Part shown: positions 24,665 to 37,305 of the stretch, piece after piece
Layout: the number at the start of each line of letters is the position of its first letter
Position numbering within the stretch: position 1 is the first letter of the stretch
DNA from: Parietaria judaica
Taxonomy: Eukaryota; Streptophyta; Magnoliopsida; Rosales; Urticaceae
Length of the DNA stretch: 64,000 nucleotides
Reading direction: 5' to 3'
NCBI GenBank assembly: GCA_954871525.1
Contig: OX940868.1
Span: 25,539,056 to 25,603,055 of the forward strand
Translations under genes and position numbers: made by a program
The notes under the pieces: model-generated
What the model was told of the DNA's origin: nothing
Databases searched by the model: none
The model's input: only the letters and a program-made list of their open reading frames with translations

Positions 24665-24702
<38 letters not shown>

Positions 24703-27700
24703 AGAGAGATTTTTTGAGATAAAAAAAAGGTTAACTTGTCAAAAGCCTCAATATTTTCAAAACATGAAAATAAAAAAAAGGTCAATTGTTTTCATCGTCT
24801 ATTTTTTTAAGTACTGAGATTTTTGTTTGAATTAACCTTATTTTTTATTACAAAAAATAAAATAATAAGAGAGCCGCTTGTACCGTCTTAACAAGTTAAG
24901 GCTCATTTCAGCTACTTGATCGTCAATATAAACCGGGCCTCAATTTTTATTTTTATTTTTTATAATTGTTAAAAAAATCATGAAATTTGTTGGACCTTTT
25001 ATGTTTGGGGCTTTGGGCATTGGCCCAATTCGCCCCGCTATCGAGCCATATGTATGCCGACATGATTATGGAAGAAACACATTGAAGGGTAAAACGGTAA
25101 ATTGCATGTCCCATATGTGAATTATCATTGAAAGATTGAGTAACTCAATTTTAGTCGTATAAATTAACTGGACATCTTTGAAAATTAAAATTAAATAAAA
25201 ATATTATTGTAATGATTGTGATAGTTAGCATTAAGGTTATCGTGATATTGTGGCTTCAACGTTGTGATTGTATCAATTTGAGTTTTTCCGTAACGAATAT
25301 TCATTTCAACGTAGTTTTATGAGGTCCTATTATTTATTTGCGTAATAGCTAAAAACACATGAAATCGGAACTAGATGTATATATGTGTCCATTTTTATTT
25401 TATAAATTCTTGATAAATAGTTTGATTATTATTTCTTAACACTGAAAAATTGTTGGATTATCCACCGAGAATGATAAAGCGACAACGATAAGTTGGGATA
25501 ACTTATCGAGAACCGTGAAAAAGTGATTATCAGACCGATTGTCGACCGATAATCGGGACAACTTAAATCCTTTGCTATATGTACTTTCAGACCCATCTTA
25601 TGTTGCTCTCTTTGAACAACTAGAGCAAATCATCTTGCTTGGTTAGTTGTATTTTATGAAATACTATTACAATACACAATGCTAAAGTCCGCAAATTGTC
25701 TGCAATTTTAATATGACGAAGAAAGGTACATCATGATCATACACAGGTTATCGATGTGAATTTTGTAATATTTTTAAAAATTAGTATTGATTGTAATGAT
25801 TCAGTTTTATAGATTTATTATAAAATTTTCTTTTAAAAAATAAATGTTATTTAAAATCTATAAATAATTATTGATTTTTATAAAAAAAAATCCAAAAAAA
25901 AAAACTATTAAGATGAGATTTTGGAATGCGTTTTGAGAGATTATACAAGGCTTGAAGTTGAAGATATTTAATTTAATGAAAGATTAAATTTAAAGATAAA
26001 AACAATTTCAATAGTGACTAGTAGTCTAGTATACCGAAGTTCTTAAAACCTTCACAAGGCCAACCGTATAAGGAAGGAACTGCCACGTGGAGATAAATTA
26101 ACGCTTTTCTGAACAAACGAAGGAATATGTTAAGAGATGAAAATGGAAGAAGGGATCATTGTTCGTGCTTCGTGGGAGAGAATGAGACGACACGACACAA
26201 TAATGAATGAGTCTGTAATACTCTGTACACGAAATCTTTGTTGAGTCTTCTCTGAAAAATATAACTTTCGTTGAATCAGTAGAGTCAATAAACGAAACGA
26301 CCGAGTCAAAATGATGGTGAGGTGGGTCCAACGATCCCATACCGACTCGACATTTGATGGACGTTTGTGGGGCCACCACTTGCTCATGCCTTGATCACTT
26401 CACATCACTTTACACTGTCTTACTTTAAAGTTTTAACTAACAATGTGATACCATGTCCATGCAACTTGTGGACTTTCTCTCTCATATATATCGACTAGTT
26501 TTTTTTTTCTTAGGAAATATCGACTAGTTGTTGTGGAGTCTTTTTTCTAATGGCAAATGGAATTTGAATCAATATGATCATTAGACCGTGCTCTTGAATT
26601 TTCTCAAAGATTAGAAAGAAAAAAAAACAAGGGACATTTTTGTCTCTATATATATGGCTGTGACTCAAGATTTCGGGGCCGAGTCAAAGAGTAATTCTAA
26701 AGGCCTTACTAAAAATTTTAATGCAAAAGTACATTAGATATTTATATAATAATAACCACTCCTTCAAAGTGTTTAGGGTTTTTAAATACAAAAGTATCAA
26801 TTAAACTTGTATATATTCAACTTTCTCGATTATATACTTTTTTGATAAACAACAATTAGCTAAATTGTTCCACTTAAAGACTTTAAATTGAGATTTTTGG
26901 GGCTACTAAATTTGGAATCTTTTTAATTATTATTGGCGCAAGCCTACTCCGTTTACACGGCCTTGTATATATGCTATTCTCTGATAGACTGATAATATTT
27001 CCTCATTTCAAAGCCAAAACTACATTTACATATTACTAATGTTTAGGTTTAGTCTACCGAATATTAAAACATAAAAGACATCAGCCTAGTTGAATTTTAG
27101 TAGATATAAAAGAAACATTAGCATCATTTTATTCCGTGATAAACTTTTAGGAATTCGGATCATTAAAAAAAGATAAGAAAATATCTTCTTGTTCAATTTA
27201 GGTTACACACACTTGAGCCCAGAAAACAAGAAATGATAAGGGTATACAATCACACACGTTCACGAGATAATGCAAGCATGAGATTGCACGCTTAAACTAG
27301 ATCTTACAAGTATTAATTGTACGCTTGATTAGGCTTAAAGAATAGATTTGGTATTAATTATATTAAGAATGTGCATTTTCTTTTGACGAAAGAACTCCAA
27401 AATAAGTATGTTTAGCATAAAGCTACTACTATGAGTATACCTCTTGTGATGTTTTGCCAAGAAACACGCGAGTGAATATAAACCATGGTGAAAATACTCG
27501 TGTTAGCCTATCATTACAATAAAAGATATCAAGGTTAGTAACTTTGATAGTGAGGTTGGTATCTCCGTTATTGTAACCTTAACCACGAATTTTCATGGGA
27601 ATTCACCAATCTACTGATATTTCTCACAACTTAAATAGATAAATGGCATAGACCCATCAATCTGTGGATCACGACAACGGCGGGTTGAACGACACGAGCG

Positions 27701-27885
27701 TTGGCGGATAAGAGGAACATGGTCCCAGAAGTACTGAGAGAGACAAAGTGAGAGAGAAGTAGTCATAAAATATAAGTAAAATTGTGAAGAAAACACGAGC
27801 AGTTATAATTTTGAACATTTTTGGGTGTAGAAATCAATTTTATGCTTTATTAAGTGTAATGAGTGAATTTTCTATTACAATAAGC

Positions 27886-27923
<38 letters not shown>

Positions 27924-28530
27924 CCAACTTGCAAGAACAATGCCGGAGTAGCTTGAGCCTTGAGAGAATCTCTTCCCGAATTCTGACTATAACCACTCAA
28001 ATCATATAGAATTTTAATTTCAATAATTCAATGAAAGACTAAATGGTTGGAAAAAAAATAAAAAAAATCTTAACTACTTGTGTTTTTGACTGATCAAGAA
28101 ATAAAGAAATATTCTGTCAATATGTTGTTTAAGCAGAAACAAGAAAGCAAATCTAACTTTATTCGGGCCATATATAAATATAAATAGTCATAATTTATTT
28201 TGTAAACTATTGGCTAACATATTGTTATAACTTATAAGTACATAATTCGGAGTTATAAGTCTAATCCAGAAACCAAATATTTTGATTATATTGTTAGTAG
28301 TACAGAAATTCGAGGATGAGAATATTAATTATGGCGGCAAATATGTCTGATGGGATTAAAAAAAAGTTGTACTAATTTATTATAATTAATTCAGTGCGAC
28401 AGAGAATATCCATTTATGGCAACAGAGAATATCCATTTATGGCAGACCAAAGATGTGTTAGCTTTTACTCAGATACCACAATAACGACCTCCACAACTTC
28501 CTTTCATTATAATATTGCTACTTTGATTAT
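24586..28530. other. Gene-free AT-rich stretch
   Basis: No supported gene in almost 4 kb. TA microsatellites lie at 24,668-24,700 and about 27,892-27,920. Fragments with GGGCCTC/GGGGCTTTGGGC wording near 24,925-25,045 and a GGGGCCGAGTC block near 26,680 look like worn hAT ends. A dispersed 120-bp repeat is listed separately. Open frames at 26,098-26,387 show no domain. Confidence 0.45.
25451..25570 (-). repeat. Dispersed 120-bp TATCG-rich repeat, copy 1
   Basis: Its reverse complement aligns along its length with 40,150-40,262, including GATTATCGGT, CGATAAGTTATCCCAACT (AAATTATCCCAACT in the other) and GGTGGATAAT. The wording also matches the right end of the 43,990-45,310 element. Probably a small deletion derivative of the same transposon family. 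Ends not fixed. Confidence 0.6.
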
Positions 28531-28562
28531 TTTTATTTTTTTTTGAAACAAGAAGAAATTCA

Positions 28563-31500
28563 TTAGGCTAAAATAGGGGAAGAATCCCTTAACATGTCGG
28601 TTACAAGCCACTCGGGGCAATCAATTGTCAACAAATTCGAAATAAGGCCCGAAAGGCGGCGTTTAGCAACACTATTGGCAACCTCGTTGCAAGATCTCGG
28701 GGTCCAACAACACCCGATTTTCGGCACACATCCGGAGAGGAGGTGTGTGATGTCCGCGATGATCGGGCCTTGGACACTATTAAGTTTACCTCCATTGACA
28801 AGGTGAGCGGCTCTAAGACAATCGGTTTCCACAGTCGCTACCCTCCAATTCCGCTCGCGAACATATGTGAGGCCATATAGAATAGCAAGGCACTCCGCGG
28901 TCACCAGTGAATCGACATCCACGAGAAGGCGTGCAACCAAACCGATGAGGACCCCGCGGTGGTTTCTCACGACTCCACCAATCGCCGCTCTTCCCGTATC
29001 CTTATCCCATGCCGCATCTACATTTAGTTTAAGGCCTCCGTGTGCCGGAGCAATCCAAACGCTTTGTCTAGCCGGCGTGCGCTCCGGAAGAACCTCCGAC
29101 GAGAAGTTGCTTGTCTTGTAGCTCGAGAACCAACAAGCTACCTTCTCCACCCACACCGTTGGAGCTTGGGCTTTGTTGTCGAAGAGTATGGAATTTCGGT
29201 CGGACCACGCCGCCCAAATGAGGCCGCAAAAAAGTTCTAAGTCCGCCACCGATAGAACTTCTAGCGCCCTAAAACAAAGTTCTCGAAATGGAACCGGCCC
29301 CGTCTTGTCGGCCCAACGGTACAAGGAAGAAGAGTCCCATATTGCCCGGGCTCTTTCACATCCCCATACCGCGTGAAGGGCATTCTCCGGAAGCGCGCCA
29401 CAAAACTTGCAAAAAGGTAAACAAGGAATCCCGCGTCCTCTTAGTGCTCCAAACGTTGGAAGGATGTCGAACCACGCCCTCCAAATCACATGTTTAACTT
29501 TGGGAGGTATTTTGAGCCCCCACAAAGTTGTCCACCACCGCGGCTCCATGCTACTCGAACCCGACGGTCCTCCCTTTTTATCCAATTGTGCGAGCCGATA
29601 GCCCGACCGGACCGAGTAAATCCCATCTTCTTCAAAATGCCATACCAAGCGGTCTTGGCGGTCCATAGCGCCGAGGGGGATCTTGAGGATCGCTTGTGCA
29701 TCAAAAGGGGTGAATAAATTCGAGACGAGCTCCCGGTTCCACCTCCCCTCGGAGATAAGGTCGGCGACACACCAAGGAAACCCATCATCGGGTGCTTCCG
29801 AAAGAACGGAGAAGCTTCCGGCTCTAGGAATCCATGGTTGGTTGAAAGCTCTAAGATTTCCACCCCGAACTTGCCACCTAATCCCTTTGCGGACCAATTC
29901 ACGGCCCCAACAAAGACTTTTACAAATGAATGAAAAGTGTGGCTTACTTTCAAAGTCAAGAACCGACGAATCCGGAAAGTACTTTGCTTTGAGAACGCGC
30001 GCCATCAAGCCATCCGGGCTTTGGATAATCCGCCATGTGAGCTTCCCCAAGAGCGCCCGATTAAAATCTCCAAGGTCTTTGAAGCCGAGGCCCCCTTCCG
30101 CCTTTGGTCTCGCTAGGGAATCCCAACGCTTCCAATGGATTTTCCGTTTCTCCTCCGAACCCCCCCACCAAAATCGGCTCATGTGTTTGTGGAGGTCATT
30201 AATGGTATTTGCCGGTAAGCGAAAGATACTCATCATGTACGTTGGGATTGCTTGGGCCACCGCCTTGACGAGAACTTCTCGGCCTCCCGCCGAGAACATC
30301 CGGGCTTTCCAAGACCGCGTGTGCTTAAGAACCCGCTCCGAGAGGATGCTAAATAATGATACCTTATTCTTCCCCACGCGAGTTGGAAGGCCGAGATATG
30401 ATTCGAGTTCGTCGACAATCGGGATGCGTAGGAGAGTAGAAAAGAGAACCGCCGTCTCCCGAGCAATATTATTAGAGCAACACAAGGCCGACTTGTCCAT
30501 GTTCACCACTTGGCCCGAGCCTTTTTCGTAAACCTCCAATATAGAGCGAATGGCCCGACATCCCTCATTACTAGCTTCGCAAAAGATAAGGCTATCGTCC
30601 GCGAAGAGGAGGTGTGTTACCGCGGGTGCCGATGGGCGGCAAGAAAACCCCCGGAGAAGGCCCAACCGTTCTTGCCCCCGAATGAGAGCGGATAGTCCCT
30701 CCGCACAAATGAGGAAAAGGTAAGGTGAAAGGGGGCAACCTTGACGGAGGCCCCGCTTTGGATAAACCGATCTCCCCGTCCTCCCGTTAATAATCACTGA
30801 AAAGACCGTCGTCGAGATACAATCTCGGACCACGTTGGTGATACTTGTGCCGAAACCCATTCTTTTCATCATGGCGAGAACGAATCCCCATTCCACACGA
30901 TCATACGCTTTGCTCATGTCTAGTTTTAGGGCCAACACCCCTTTTTTCCGCGTCATCTTTTTTCCTAGGGAGTGTAGGAGTTCGAAGGCAATGACGGCGT
31001 TGTCCGTGATGAGCCTCCCGTGGACAAAAGCACTTTGCGCTTCGAAAATAACGGTCGAAAGAGCCCCTTTGATGCGGTTAGCCACCACCTTTGTGACAAC
31101 TTTGAGAATAACGTTGCAAAGGCTAATTGGCCGGAAGTCTTTGACCGTCTTCGGATCCTTCGCCTTTGGGATTAGCGCAATATTAGTGGCATTCCATGGC
31201 TTTGCGCTCGCCTTCCCGTTTAGCACATCCAAGCACTCTTTCCTTACATCCGGGCCTACCACATCCCAAGACTTTTGGAAAAAGAGAGCGTGGAAGCCAT
31301 CGGGGCCCGGGGCCTTCCTCGGCCCCATCTAGAAAAGAGCTTCGTCAACTTCCTCCCCGGAGAAAGGCTCACTAGAAGACGCAAGGTGAGCGTCCGAAAG
31401 CGTGCGGACATCCTCGCTTGTGATCATGTGGAAGTCGTCCGCGGCCGCGCCATTAGAAGCGAAGATGTTTGTGAAGTATCTATCGAAAACATCCCGGACC

Positions 31501-32684
31501 TCCGCCTCCGATGTGACCCAAACTCCTTCCTCATTGAGGATCCCCCGAATGGAATTCCGGGTTTTACGCCGTACGGCCCTCGCGTGGAAGTATGCCGAGT
31601 TCTTGTCCCCCCCTCTAAGCCAATCCGCTCGGGCTCTTTGACGCCAAAAATCCTCCTCGATCAAAATGAGGGACTCGAGCTCACTTCCCAAGCGTTTTGC
31701 CTCGTTGCGGTTTTCCGGAGAGAAGACGGCCTTATTGATGATCTCGAGCTTCGAAGAGAGCTCTTTGATCCTCCTCTCACGATTGCCGAACGAGACACGG
31801 GCCCAAGAATTGAGGGCATCCTTGCACTCCGATAGTGCCGATGAGCAAAGTCCTCCATGACCTCGGTTGCGCCCCTTAAGCCAAGCATCTCGTATAACCT
31901 CCGGGCAAAGCTCATGAGTGAGCCATCCGCGTTCAAAAGCCCAACGTCGCCTAGAAGTGCCCCTCCCCGACGACATTGGGGGATGTCCCGTTGTTCCAAT
32001 TTGGAGCACGCGGTGATTCGAACCCCAAAAGTCCAATACTTCGACAAGACCGTTCGGAAAAAGCCTTTTCCAAGCCGGGTTTGCACACGCACGGTCAAGT
32101 CGACATTGGACATTTTTCGCACCTACTTGCATGTTGTTCCAAGTGCAAAGTTCTCCATGAAACCCGAGGTCGACAAGTCCACAATCTTCGAGGGCTTCCG
32201 CAAAGGCACTCATCTCCCCCGAGCGCCTTCTAGACCGACTAATATGTTCGAAGTCAAAGAGGACTTCGTTAAAATCCCCGGCACAAAGCCAAGGGCTATT
32301 ATCCCCATGATGTAGACGTCTTAAGAGCTCCCAAGAACAGCGGCGGAAGGCTTCGTTCGGGGCTCCGTAGAAACCGGTGAACCGAGATGAAGATCCAAGC
32401 TCGTCAACGATGACGGTATCTATATGGCCTTGATTGAAGCTTCTAATCGTGACGTCGACACAATCATTCCACAAGAGTTGAAGCCCACCGCTATGCCCGT
32501 TCGCGCTAACTCCAAATCCGTTTGAGAATCCAAGTTGCCATTTCAATCTCTCCGCACGTCCTCCCCATAACTTCGTTTCCGCTAGGAAGAGGATGTCCGG
32601 TTTCCGCTCACAGAGTAATCTCTGCAAGCGGCCCATCGCCCGGAGATTGCACAATCCCCGGACGTTCCAACATAAGATTTTCAT
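28563..32684 (-). pseudogene. LINE ORF2 (endonuclease, reverse transcriptase, RNase H), one amber codon
   Basis: The frame reads 451 codons (32,684-31,332), then TAG (31,331-31,329), then 921 codons in the same frame (31,328-28,566) and TAA. First part: apurinic-type endonuclease with WNVRGL, an Asp/Glu-rich AETKL block, GDFNE, and SNHR where SDH is usual, so the catalytic Asp appears changed to Asn. Second part (residues counted from the Met after the stop): APGPDG at 6-11, motif A LDMSKAYD at 136-143, RQGCPLSP at 195-202, catalytic FADD at 242-245, a Cys/His zf-RVT block near 640, and RNase H near 766-900 with Asp771, Glu812 and Asp836. The stop falls just before GPRKAPGPDG, where relatives commonly have Gln, so CAG to TAG is the simplest cause. 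The next codon is ATG, so read-through or reinitiation cannot be excluded. Confidence 0.9.
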
Positions 32685-34564
32685 GGCTTCCGGACGGCCC
32701 GCCTTTGACGGGTCGCCGATATCTTTGATCCAAGCTCCTCCTCTTCCTCCATTCCTGTCCCATTCTCCGTTCGACGGCGTTTCCTCTCGCCCCCAAGGCC
32801 CGGTTGCTCCTTGGCCCGATCCCCATTAGAGCTAGGTCCAAAATTTTGATGATCCGGCACACCTGGGCTGTAGATGTAGAGATGAGAAGCAGAGTCCTCT
32901 GTTGTGGAGCAGGGGGTTGCTCTCTGTTGAAAAAGGTTCTGTTGAAAAAGGTTCTGGAGGCTTGTATCACTCGATAAACTTGGAGAATAAGTGGGGTGGG
33001 ACCCATTGAATTCCATCAGCAAGCTCAAAGCAGGAGACTGACGCGAGGTGGGCCCCCATATAGGGAGATGTGGCGGAGGAATCTGAGTCAAAAGTGAAGC
33101 CTCCTTGCTGGCCGACAAAAGAGCTTTGGCATTAATTACAGGCCCAGAACCCCAAGTTGTAGCACTAGGGGCAAAGCTGTCATTTCCCTTCTTGAGCATA
33201 ACCTGATCGATTTCTACATCCTTTCTCAAAGAGACAGAGTCAAAGCCTCCCTTTTCTACTCTCTCTTCTTCCTCTTTCCTGACCACAAGAGCAGATGCAT
33301 ACCCCTCCCTTCCCATAGAGGAAATCTCAGAGCACCCTCCCTTCTCCTCAGAGTGAGCATGGCCAGGAAGGGGAACAAGGAGGTCCGTCGCTGTCAAAAT
33401 CGCACAAGACGCCAAGGGGCATGTTACAGAGGGTTCGGAAGCCAAGTTACCTGTCGCCATCTCCGTCTGCGTCTTCCCCGGGGTGCGCCTTGCCGGAATC
33501 TGGGCCCGGACAGCCGTCGGCTTGTGCCCAGGGACTTCGTTAGGGAAGCCTCTGCCACTGCCGTCGTCGGAGGGAAGGGTGGGCCAAGACGCCGCTACAG
33601 CCTCAGGCGTCTCCACCGAGCGGGTCTGATCATCGAGAACGAGGCCTTTGGGCTTCGAGGGTGGAGGGTGGGAAGAGGCGGGCTGGGGATCCGGCAGAGA
33701 GTGAGCTACTGCTTTCTCCTTAGACGGGATTCTAGAAGCTCGGGACAGGGGGCGGGCTGGCTTCTCAGAGGCGCACGATTTCTCGGTCACCTTAGTCCGG
33801 CTTTTGGTAGAGAAGCAGTTGGCAACATTGGATCCGGCACAGATCCATTCACCGTACAACGGCACCCTCTCCACTCCTTCTTTGTCGATGAAGGTCTCTT
33901 CCTCGCTCTCGCACTCCGCCGCCGCGTGACCCAAAATACCACATCGATAGCAGAAAAGGCCTAAGTTTTCAAGCTTAGCTTGGATCCAAGTGGGGTCTCT
34001 GTTCTTCCTTTCCATAAAGAAGCCGGCGTTGATGGGTTCGGAGACCTTTAACATCACGCGAAAACGTGCAAATGCAGCGAACTTTGAATCCTTTCCCGTC
34101 CTACAGTCGATTGGTTCACCAAATAGTTGAGCAATCTTGAGCAGGGACTGCTCTGAAATGATGGCCGGAGGAAGCCCCGCGAGGCGGATCCAAAATGGAC
34201 TCGAGGTGAATCGGATTTCCTCTAATGGGATGTGTTCAGGCCAGCTTTCAAAGAGGAACAGAGCCCCACGAATGTTCCAGGGACGCCGGGCAAGCACCGT
34301 TTCCCTATCACGCAAGTTCTTGAACGCAAACTTGAAGGTTCCCGGACAAATTTCCGAGCATGACCAGTCCGCAAACTTCTCCCATGGGCGTTTAAGGGCT
34401 GCAGAGATTGTATTGCGACTGAGTTTCTTGGATCCTATGGCTCTTCCCAAGAGAACCAATTGTCCTCCCCCTTCAATGTCTCCGTTCTGGAGGTCTTCGG
34501 TTAGACCAAAGTCCTCAGCACAGACAGACGAGATTTTTTTCTTCGCCATGACATTGGAATCCAT
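32681..34564 (-). CDS. LINE ORF1 protein, RNA-binding, DUF4283 and zinc knuckle
   Basis: 627 codons, uninterrupted. Residues about 30-195 form a DUF4283-type (RRM-like) region with the usual LARRPWNIRG and FWIRLAGLP blocks. A CCHC zinc knuckle follows at Cys205, Cys208, His213 and Cys218. The C-terminal two thirds are Ser/Pro-rich and probably disordered, ending in a basic ERKRRRTENG-type stretch and RQRR. Such proteins bind the element's own RNA. The stop codon overlaps the ORF2 start as ATGA (32,684-32,681), suggesting coupled translation. Start chosen as the only upstream ATG of the long frame, with a further Met at codon 6. Confidence 0.9.
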   Translation of the reverse strand: MDSNVMAKKKISSVCAEDFGLTEDLQNGDIEGGGQLVLLGRAIGSKKLSRNTISAALKRPWEKFADWSCSEICPGTFKFAFKNLRDRETVLARRPWNIRGALFLFESWPEHIPLEEIRFTSSPFWIRLAGLPPAIISEQSLLKIAQLFGEPIDCRTGKDSKFAAFARFRVMLKVSEPINAGFFMERKNRDPTWIQAKLENLGLFCYRCGILGHAAAECESEEETFIDKEGVERVPLYGEWICAGSNVANCFSTKSRTKVTEKSCASEKPARPLSRASRIPSKEKAVAHSLPDPQPASSHPPPSKPKGLVLDDQTRSVETPEAVAASWPTLPSDDGSGRGFPNEVPGHKPTAVRAQIPARRTPGKTQTEMATGNLASEPSVTCPLASCAILTATDLLVPLPGHAHSEEKGGCSEISSMGREGYASALVVRKEEEERVEKGGFDSVSLRKDVEIDQVMLKKGNDSFAPSATTWGSGPVINAKALLSASKEASLLTQIPPPHLPIWGPTSRQSPALSLLMEFNGSHPTYSPSLSSDTSLQNLFQQNLFQQRATPCSTTEDSASHLYIYSPGVPDHQNFGPSSNGDRAKEQPGLGGERKRRRTENGTGMEEEEELGSKISATRQRRAVRKP

Positions 34565-34645
34565 AGCAGACGAACCTACTACCGGGAGGAAACCCAGAGT
34601 AGCACGAGAAGAATCCCACAGGATTTACACCGGAGCAAAGACTCC

Positions 34646-36505
34646 TATGTTTGGCATATTTTTAATACTTCTTTTAGTGATAATAGTATCCGGAGGCTAC
34701 AAAATAGAACCAAATGTGTATATTATTATGATCTTAATAATAATATAGTTTTGCAGGGTTATTCACAAGCTTAACACTTCCTCAAAAAACAAAAAACAAA
34801 AACAAAAACAAAACAAAACAAGCTTAACCCTTTAAAAAAGCACACCAACTACAAGGCTAATAAACCTTTTTCATGACTATCTTATTATCAAGCTATACTA
34901 TTTAGCTTAACCCTTTTTCATGACTATATATGTATATCAAGCTATACTATTTTCTTGAAACATAATTTTTTGTTTCTTTCAAAGAGGCCCAAACAAGAAA
35001 CAAAAAAAAAAAACGAAACGATTTAGAGCCGAACAAAAAACACGACACGATGTATGTAATAGATTTGGGTTGACTTTAAATACATCTCGATTCAATATGA
35101 GACTCAATCGTTAGACATTCATGGTTATAATCCTGTTATTATATGTTAAGTTTATGTTCTTTATTTTATATATAATTATGTTATAATCAAGTTGACGAAT
35201 ACATAATCATGTTAATCGTTTTAAAATATTTTATTATATCTTTATTAATAAATTTAGTGCATTAAGTTAAGATGAATTAACGTGTCATTTAATTATGTTA
35301 GGACCGACTAAATTATGTGTTGTATGGAGTTGACACGATTTACAAGGATAATAAATAAGAAATATTCGAGTCTCATCATCATCTTCTAACACGATATTAA
35401 AATATTACAAAGGGGGGGCGATGAAGACACACCACAGACACTAGACACAAACTATTACCCCTAACCCAAATAAGAGCAATATAATCTTCCTATATCTAAT
35501 GTACCATAATTCATAGTTTTCAAACGTTGATCGAAGCGTACATGGTTTTTCAACCATTCAATGGTTGTGATCATATACATATATATATATATATATATAT
35601 AGCACCATAGTAAGTTAGTAACATAACGATTACGAAATTCGCCCTTATCAAAAGTCAAAATAATATTCAAGACGCTTCATATTAGACTGCTCACGCGACT
35701 ACAGAGTTGGGTCTTGGATCGAATTGTTGATCGGATCCACCACTAATCTAATTTTCAGTATTAACAAAACCAAAAGAGTAAAGTTGAAGTACACATCATG
35801 GAAGGGTGCGCATACATATATAGAGATGCATATACATGCGTATACACAGCGAATATATACATATAAAGCAAGTTGAACGATAAAGTTGATATACACTAAA
35901 GCAGTTAAATGGTCGGTGAGCCACATGCGTAAGGACCAATCACCATTGTCCAACCCAATTCTCTTTCTCTCTCTCTATGTAACACTTTAACTATCTTCCA
36001 TCCAATCCAATCCATGCATTATTATTTACCAATATCGCTTTTATCTAATATATATTCTCATCATCATCGCTTTAGCTTTTGGACTTCCATCACAAACCCT
36101 AATCTACTAATTAACCAACTTAGCAAACGAAGTAATAGTTGCTCCAAAGCTTTGAAGAAAAAGTATATATATCAACTTTAATGAAGCAAAAGCTCCAAAA
36201 TTAACCTAACCCAACTTAGATAATTATAATACTTATATGGGATAAGAACGATCCAAAAGAAAGAAACCCTTTATGTATTTATATATATATATATAGCCTT
36301 CACATTTCTCACAATGGATAAATAAAATTATACCCACACCACATGAACTCTCTCTAACCTAAATATCAGTGGTGTTATTCCACCAAAATGCAACAAAAAA
36401 AGTATGCATTAATGTCAAGAGCAATCCTAATTAAGCGGCTTCTTTACATGACACTAATATTCTTGACGTTTTCTTTGCAACGAGTTTAAGATCACGGTAC
36501 CAACA
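34646..36505. other. Gene-free AT-rich stretch, 3' flank of the second Dof gene
   Basis: Includes A-rich microsatellite wording at 34,785-34,822 and TA runs near 35,578-35,601. No supported gene. The last few hundred bases before 36,505 are probably the 3' untranslated region of the minus-strand Dof gene. Confidence 0.5.
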
Positions 36506-37246
36506 TCACGGTGGAGGAGAACCATACGATCGGGGAAGATCCGGCCACTGATTCGGGCGCAGAGACGGCCCTGAAGTGCTCGTATCCGTGCTGCCGGGGC
36601 CGATATTCCAAACGGGCGCGTAATTCCCGAAGCTCTGCGGAGGCCAGGGAATATCCTGCTGCGAAGAGGTAGATGCAACGGGATCGTTACCGTGGCGGGA
36701 GAAACCACCGAGTTGATTGTTCGAAGCGACGTTCACGAACAGCTGGTCCCGCTGTGCGGCGGCGAAGGAGCCCGAGATGTCTCCGAAGCCCTGTAGCAGA
36801 CTCATCGCTGAAGGAGTGGAGGAAACCCCCGGAGCAGTGAGCAGCTGCGGGTGCCCGAACGACGCCTGCATCGAGGCGAAAGACGGGAACTGCCCGCCGG
36901 CGAAGCTGTACTGCGAGGCGGAGACGGCAGGATCAGCCGACACAGGAGGCAAGGGAGGGACCACGGCAGGCGCGGAGGACGACGCCGACGACGACGAAGC
37001 GGTCTTGGCGCGCTTGGCCTTGCGGCAGCCGCCGCCGACGGGGACGTTGCGGAGCGTGCCGCCGTGGGTCCAATAGCGGCGGCAGGCCTTGCAGTAGTAG
37101 CGCGGCTGCGAGAGGCTGTAGTTGTTGTAGTAGCAGAACTTGGTGTTGGCGGAGTCGCAGCGCGGGCACTTCTGCGGCTCCGTCTGCCCGGGGGGACTCT
37201 TCCGGGTCTGATGGTGCTGCTCTCTCGCGCCCTCCATTAAGCTCAA
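36506..37246 (-). CDS. Dof zinc-finger transcription factor, single exon
   Basis: Intronless gene for 246 residues. The Dof finger occupies residues 25-79 with Cys27, Cys30, Cys52 and Cys55 (CX2CX21CX2C) and a following basic RKAKRAK stretch, the likely nuclear signal. The remainder is Ser/Ala- and Pro-rich with a Gly/Ser/Pro C-terminus and no second domain. Compared with the Dof protein at 12,952-14,305 it is shorter, lacks the Gln-rich segment and differs in the finger ([14 protein letters not shown] against [14 protein letters not shown]), so the two belong to different subgroups. Met4 could also be the start. GC-rich codon use stands out from the AT-rich flanks. Confidence 0.93.
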   Translation of the reverse strand: MSLMEGAREQHHQTRKSPPGQTEPQKCPRCDSANTKFCYYNNYSLSQPRYYCKACRRYWTHGGTLRNVPVGGGCRKAKRAKTASSSSASSSAPAVVPPLPPVSADPAVSASQYSFAGGQFPSFASMQASFGHPQLLTAPGVSSTPSAMSLLQGFGDISGSFAAAQRDQLFVNVASNNQLGGFSRHGNDPVASTSSQQDIPWPPQSFGNYAPVWNIGPGSTDTSTSGPSLRPNQWPDLPRSYGSPPP

Positions 37247-37305
37247 CGGCTTCTTCTTCTTCTTCTCTGTGTTCTTGTGGGGTTTTCCTTGAGGGCGAGG
37301 TTTGT

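Larger units (their letters stand above)
28531..34645 (-). mobile_element. Near-intact RNase H-bearing plant LINE (L1-type)
   Basis: About 6.1 kb on the minus strand: a short GC-rich 5' leader (approximately 34,645-34,565), ORF1, ORF2 (endonuclease, reverse transcriptase, zinc-binding and RNase H regions), an 18-nt 3' untranslated region and an A-rich tail (T run at 28,531-28,544). GC content is clearly above the flanking DNA. The only interruption of ORF2 is one amber codon. No target-site duplication could be paired by eye, so the 5' end is approximate. A related but badly decayed copy lies at 1-925. The element fills the space between two Dof genes. Confidence 0.92.

Noticed and set aside
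26098..26387. Two overlapping open frames of 85-93 codons, minus strand
   Set aside because: No domain, no plausible codon pattern and mutually overlapping. Nothing supports a gene.
28505..28531. Search for the LINE target-site duplication
   Set aside because: The sequence next to the A tail was compared by eye with 34,600-34,760. Only 5-8-base chance matches were seen.
29683..30531. 282-codon open frame opposite the LINE reverse transcriptase region
   Set aside because: Antisense shadow of ORF2 with no recognisable domain.
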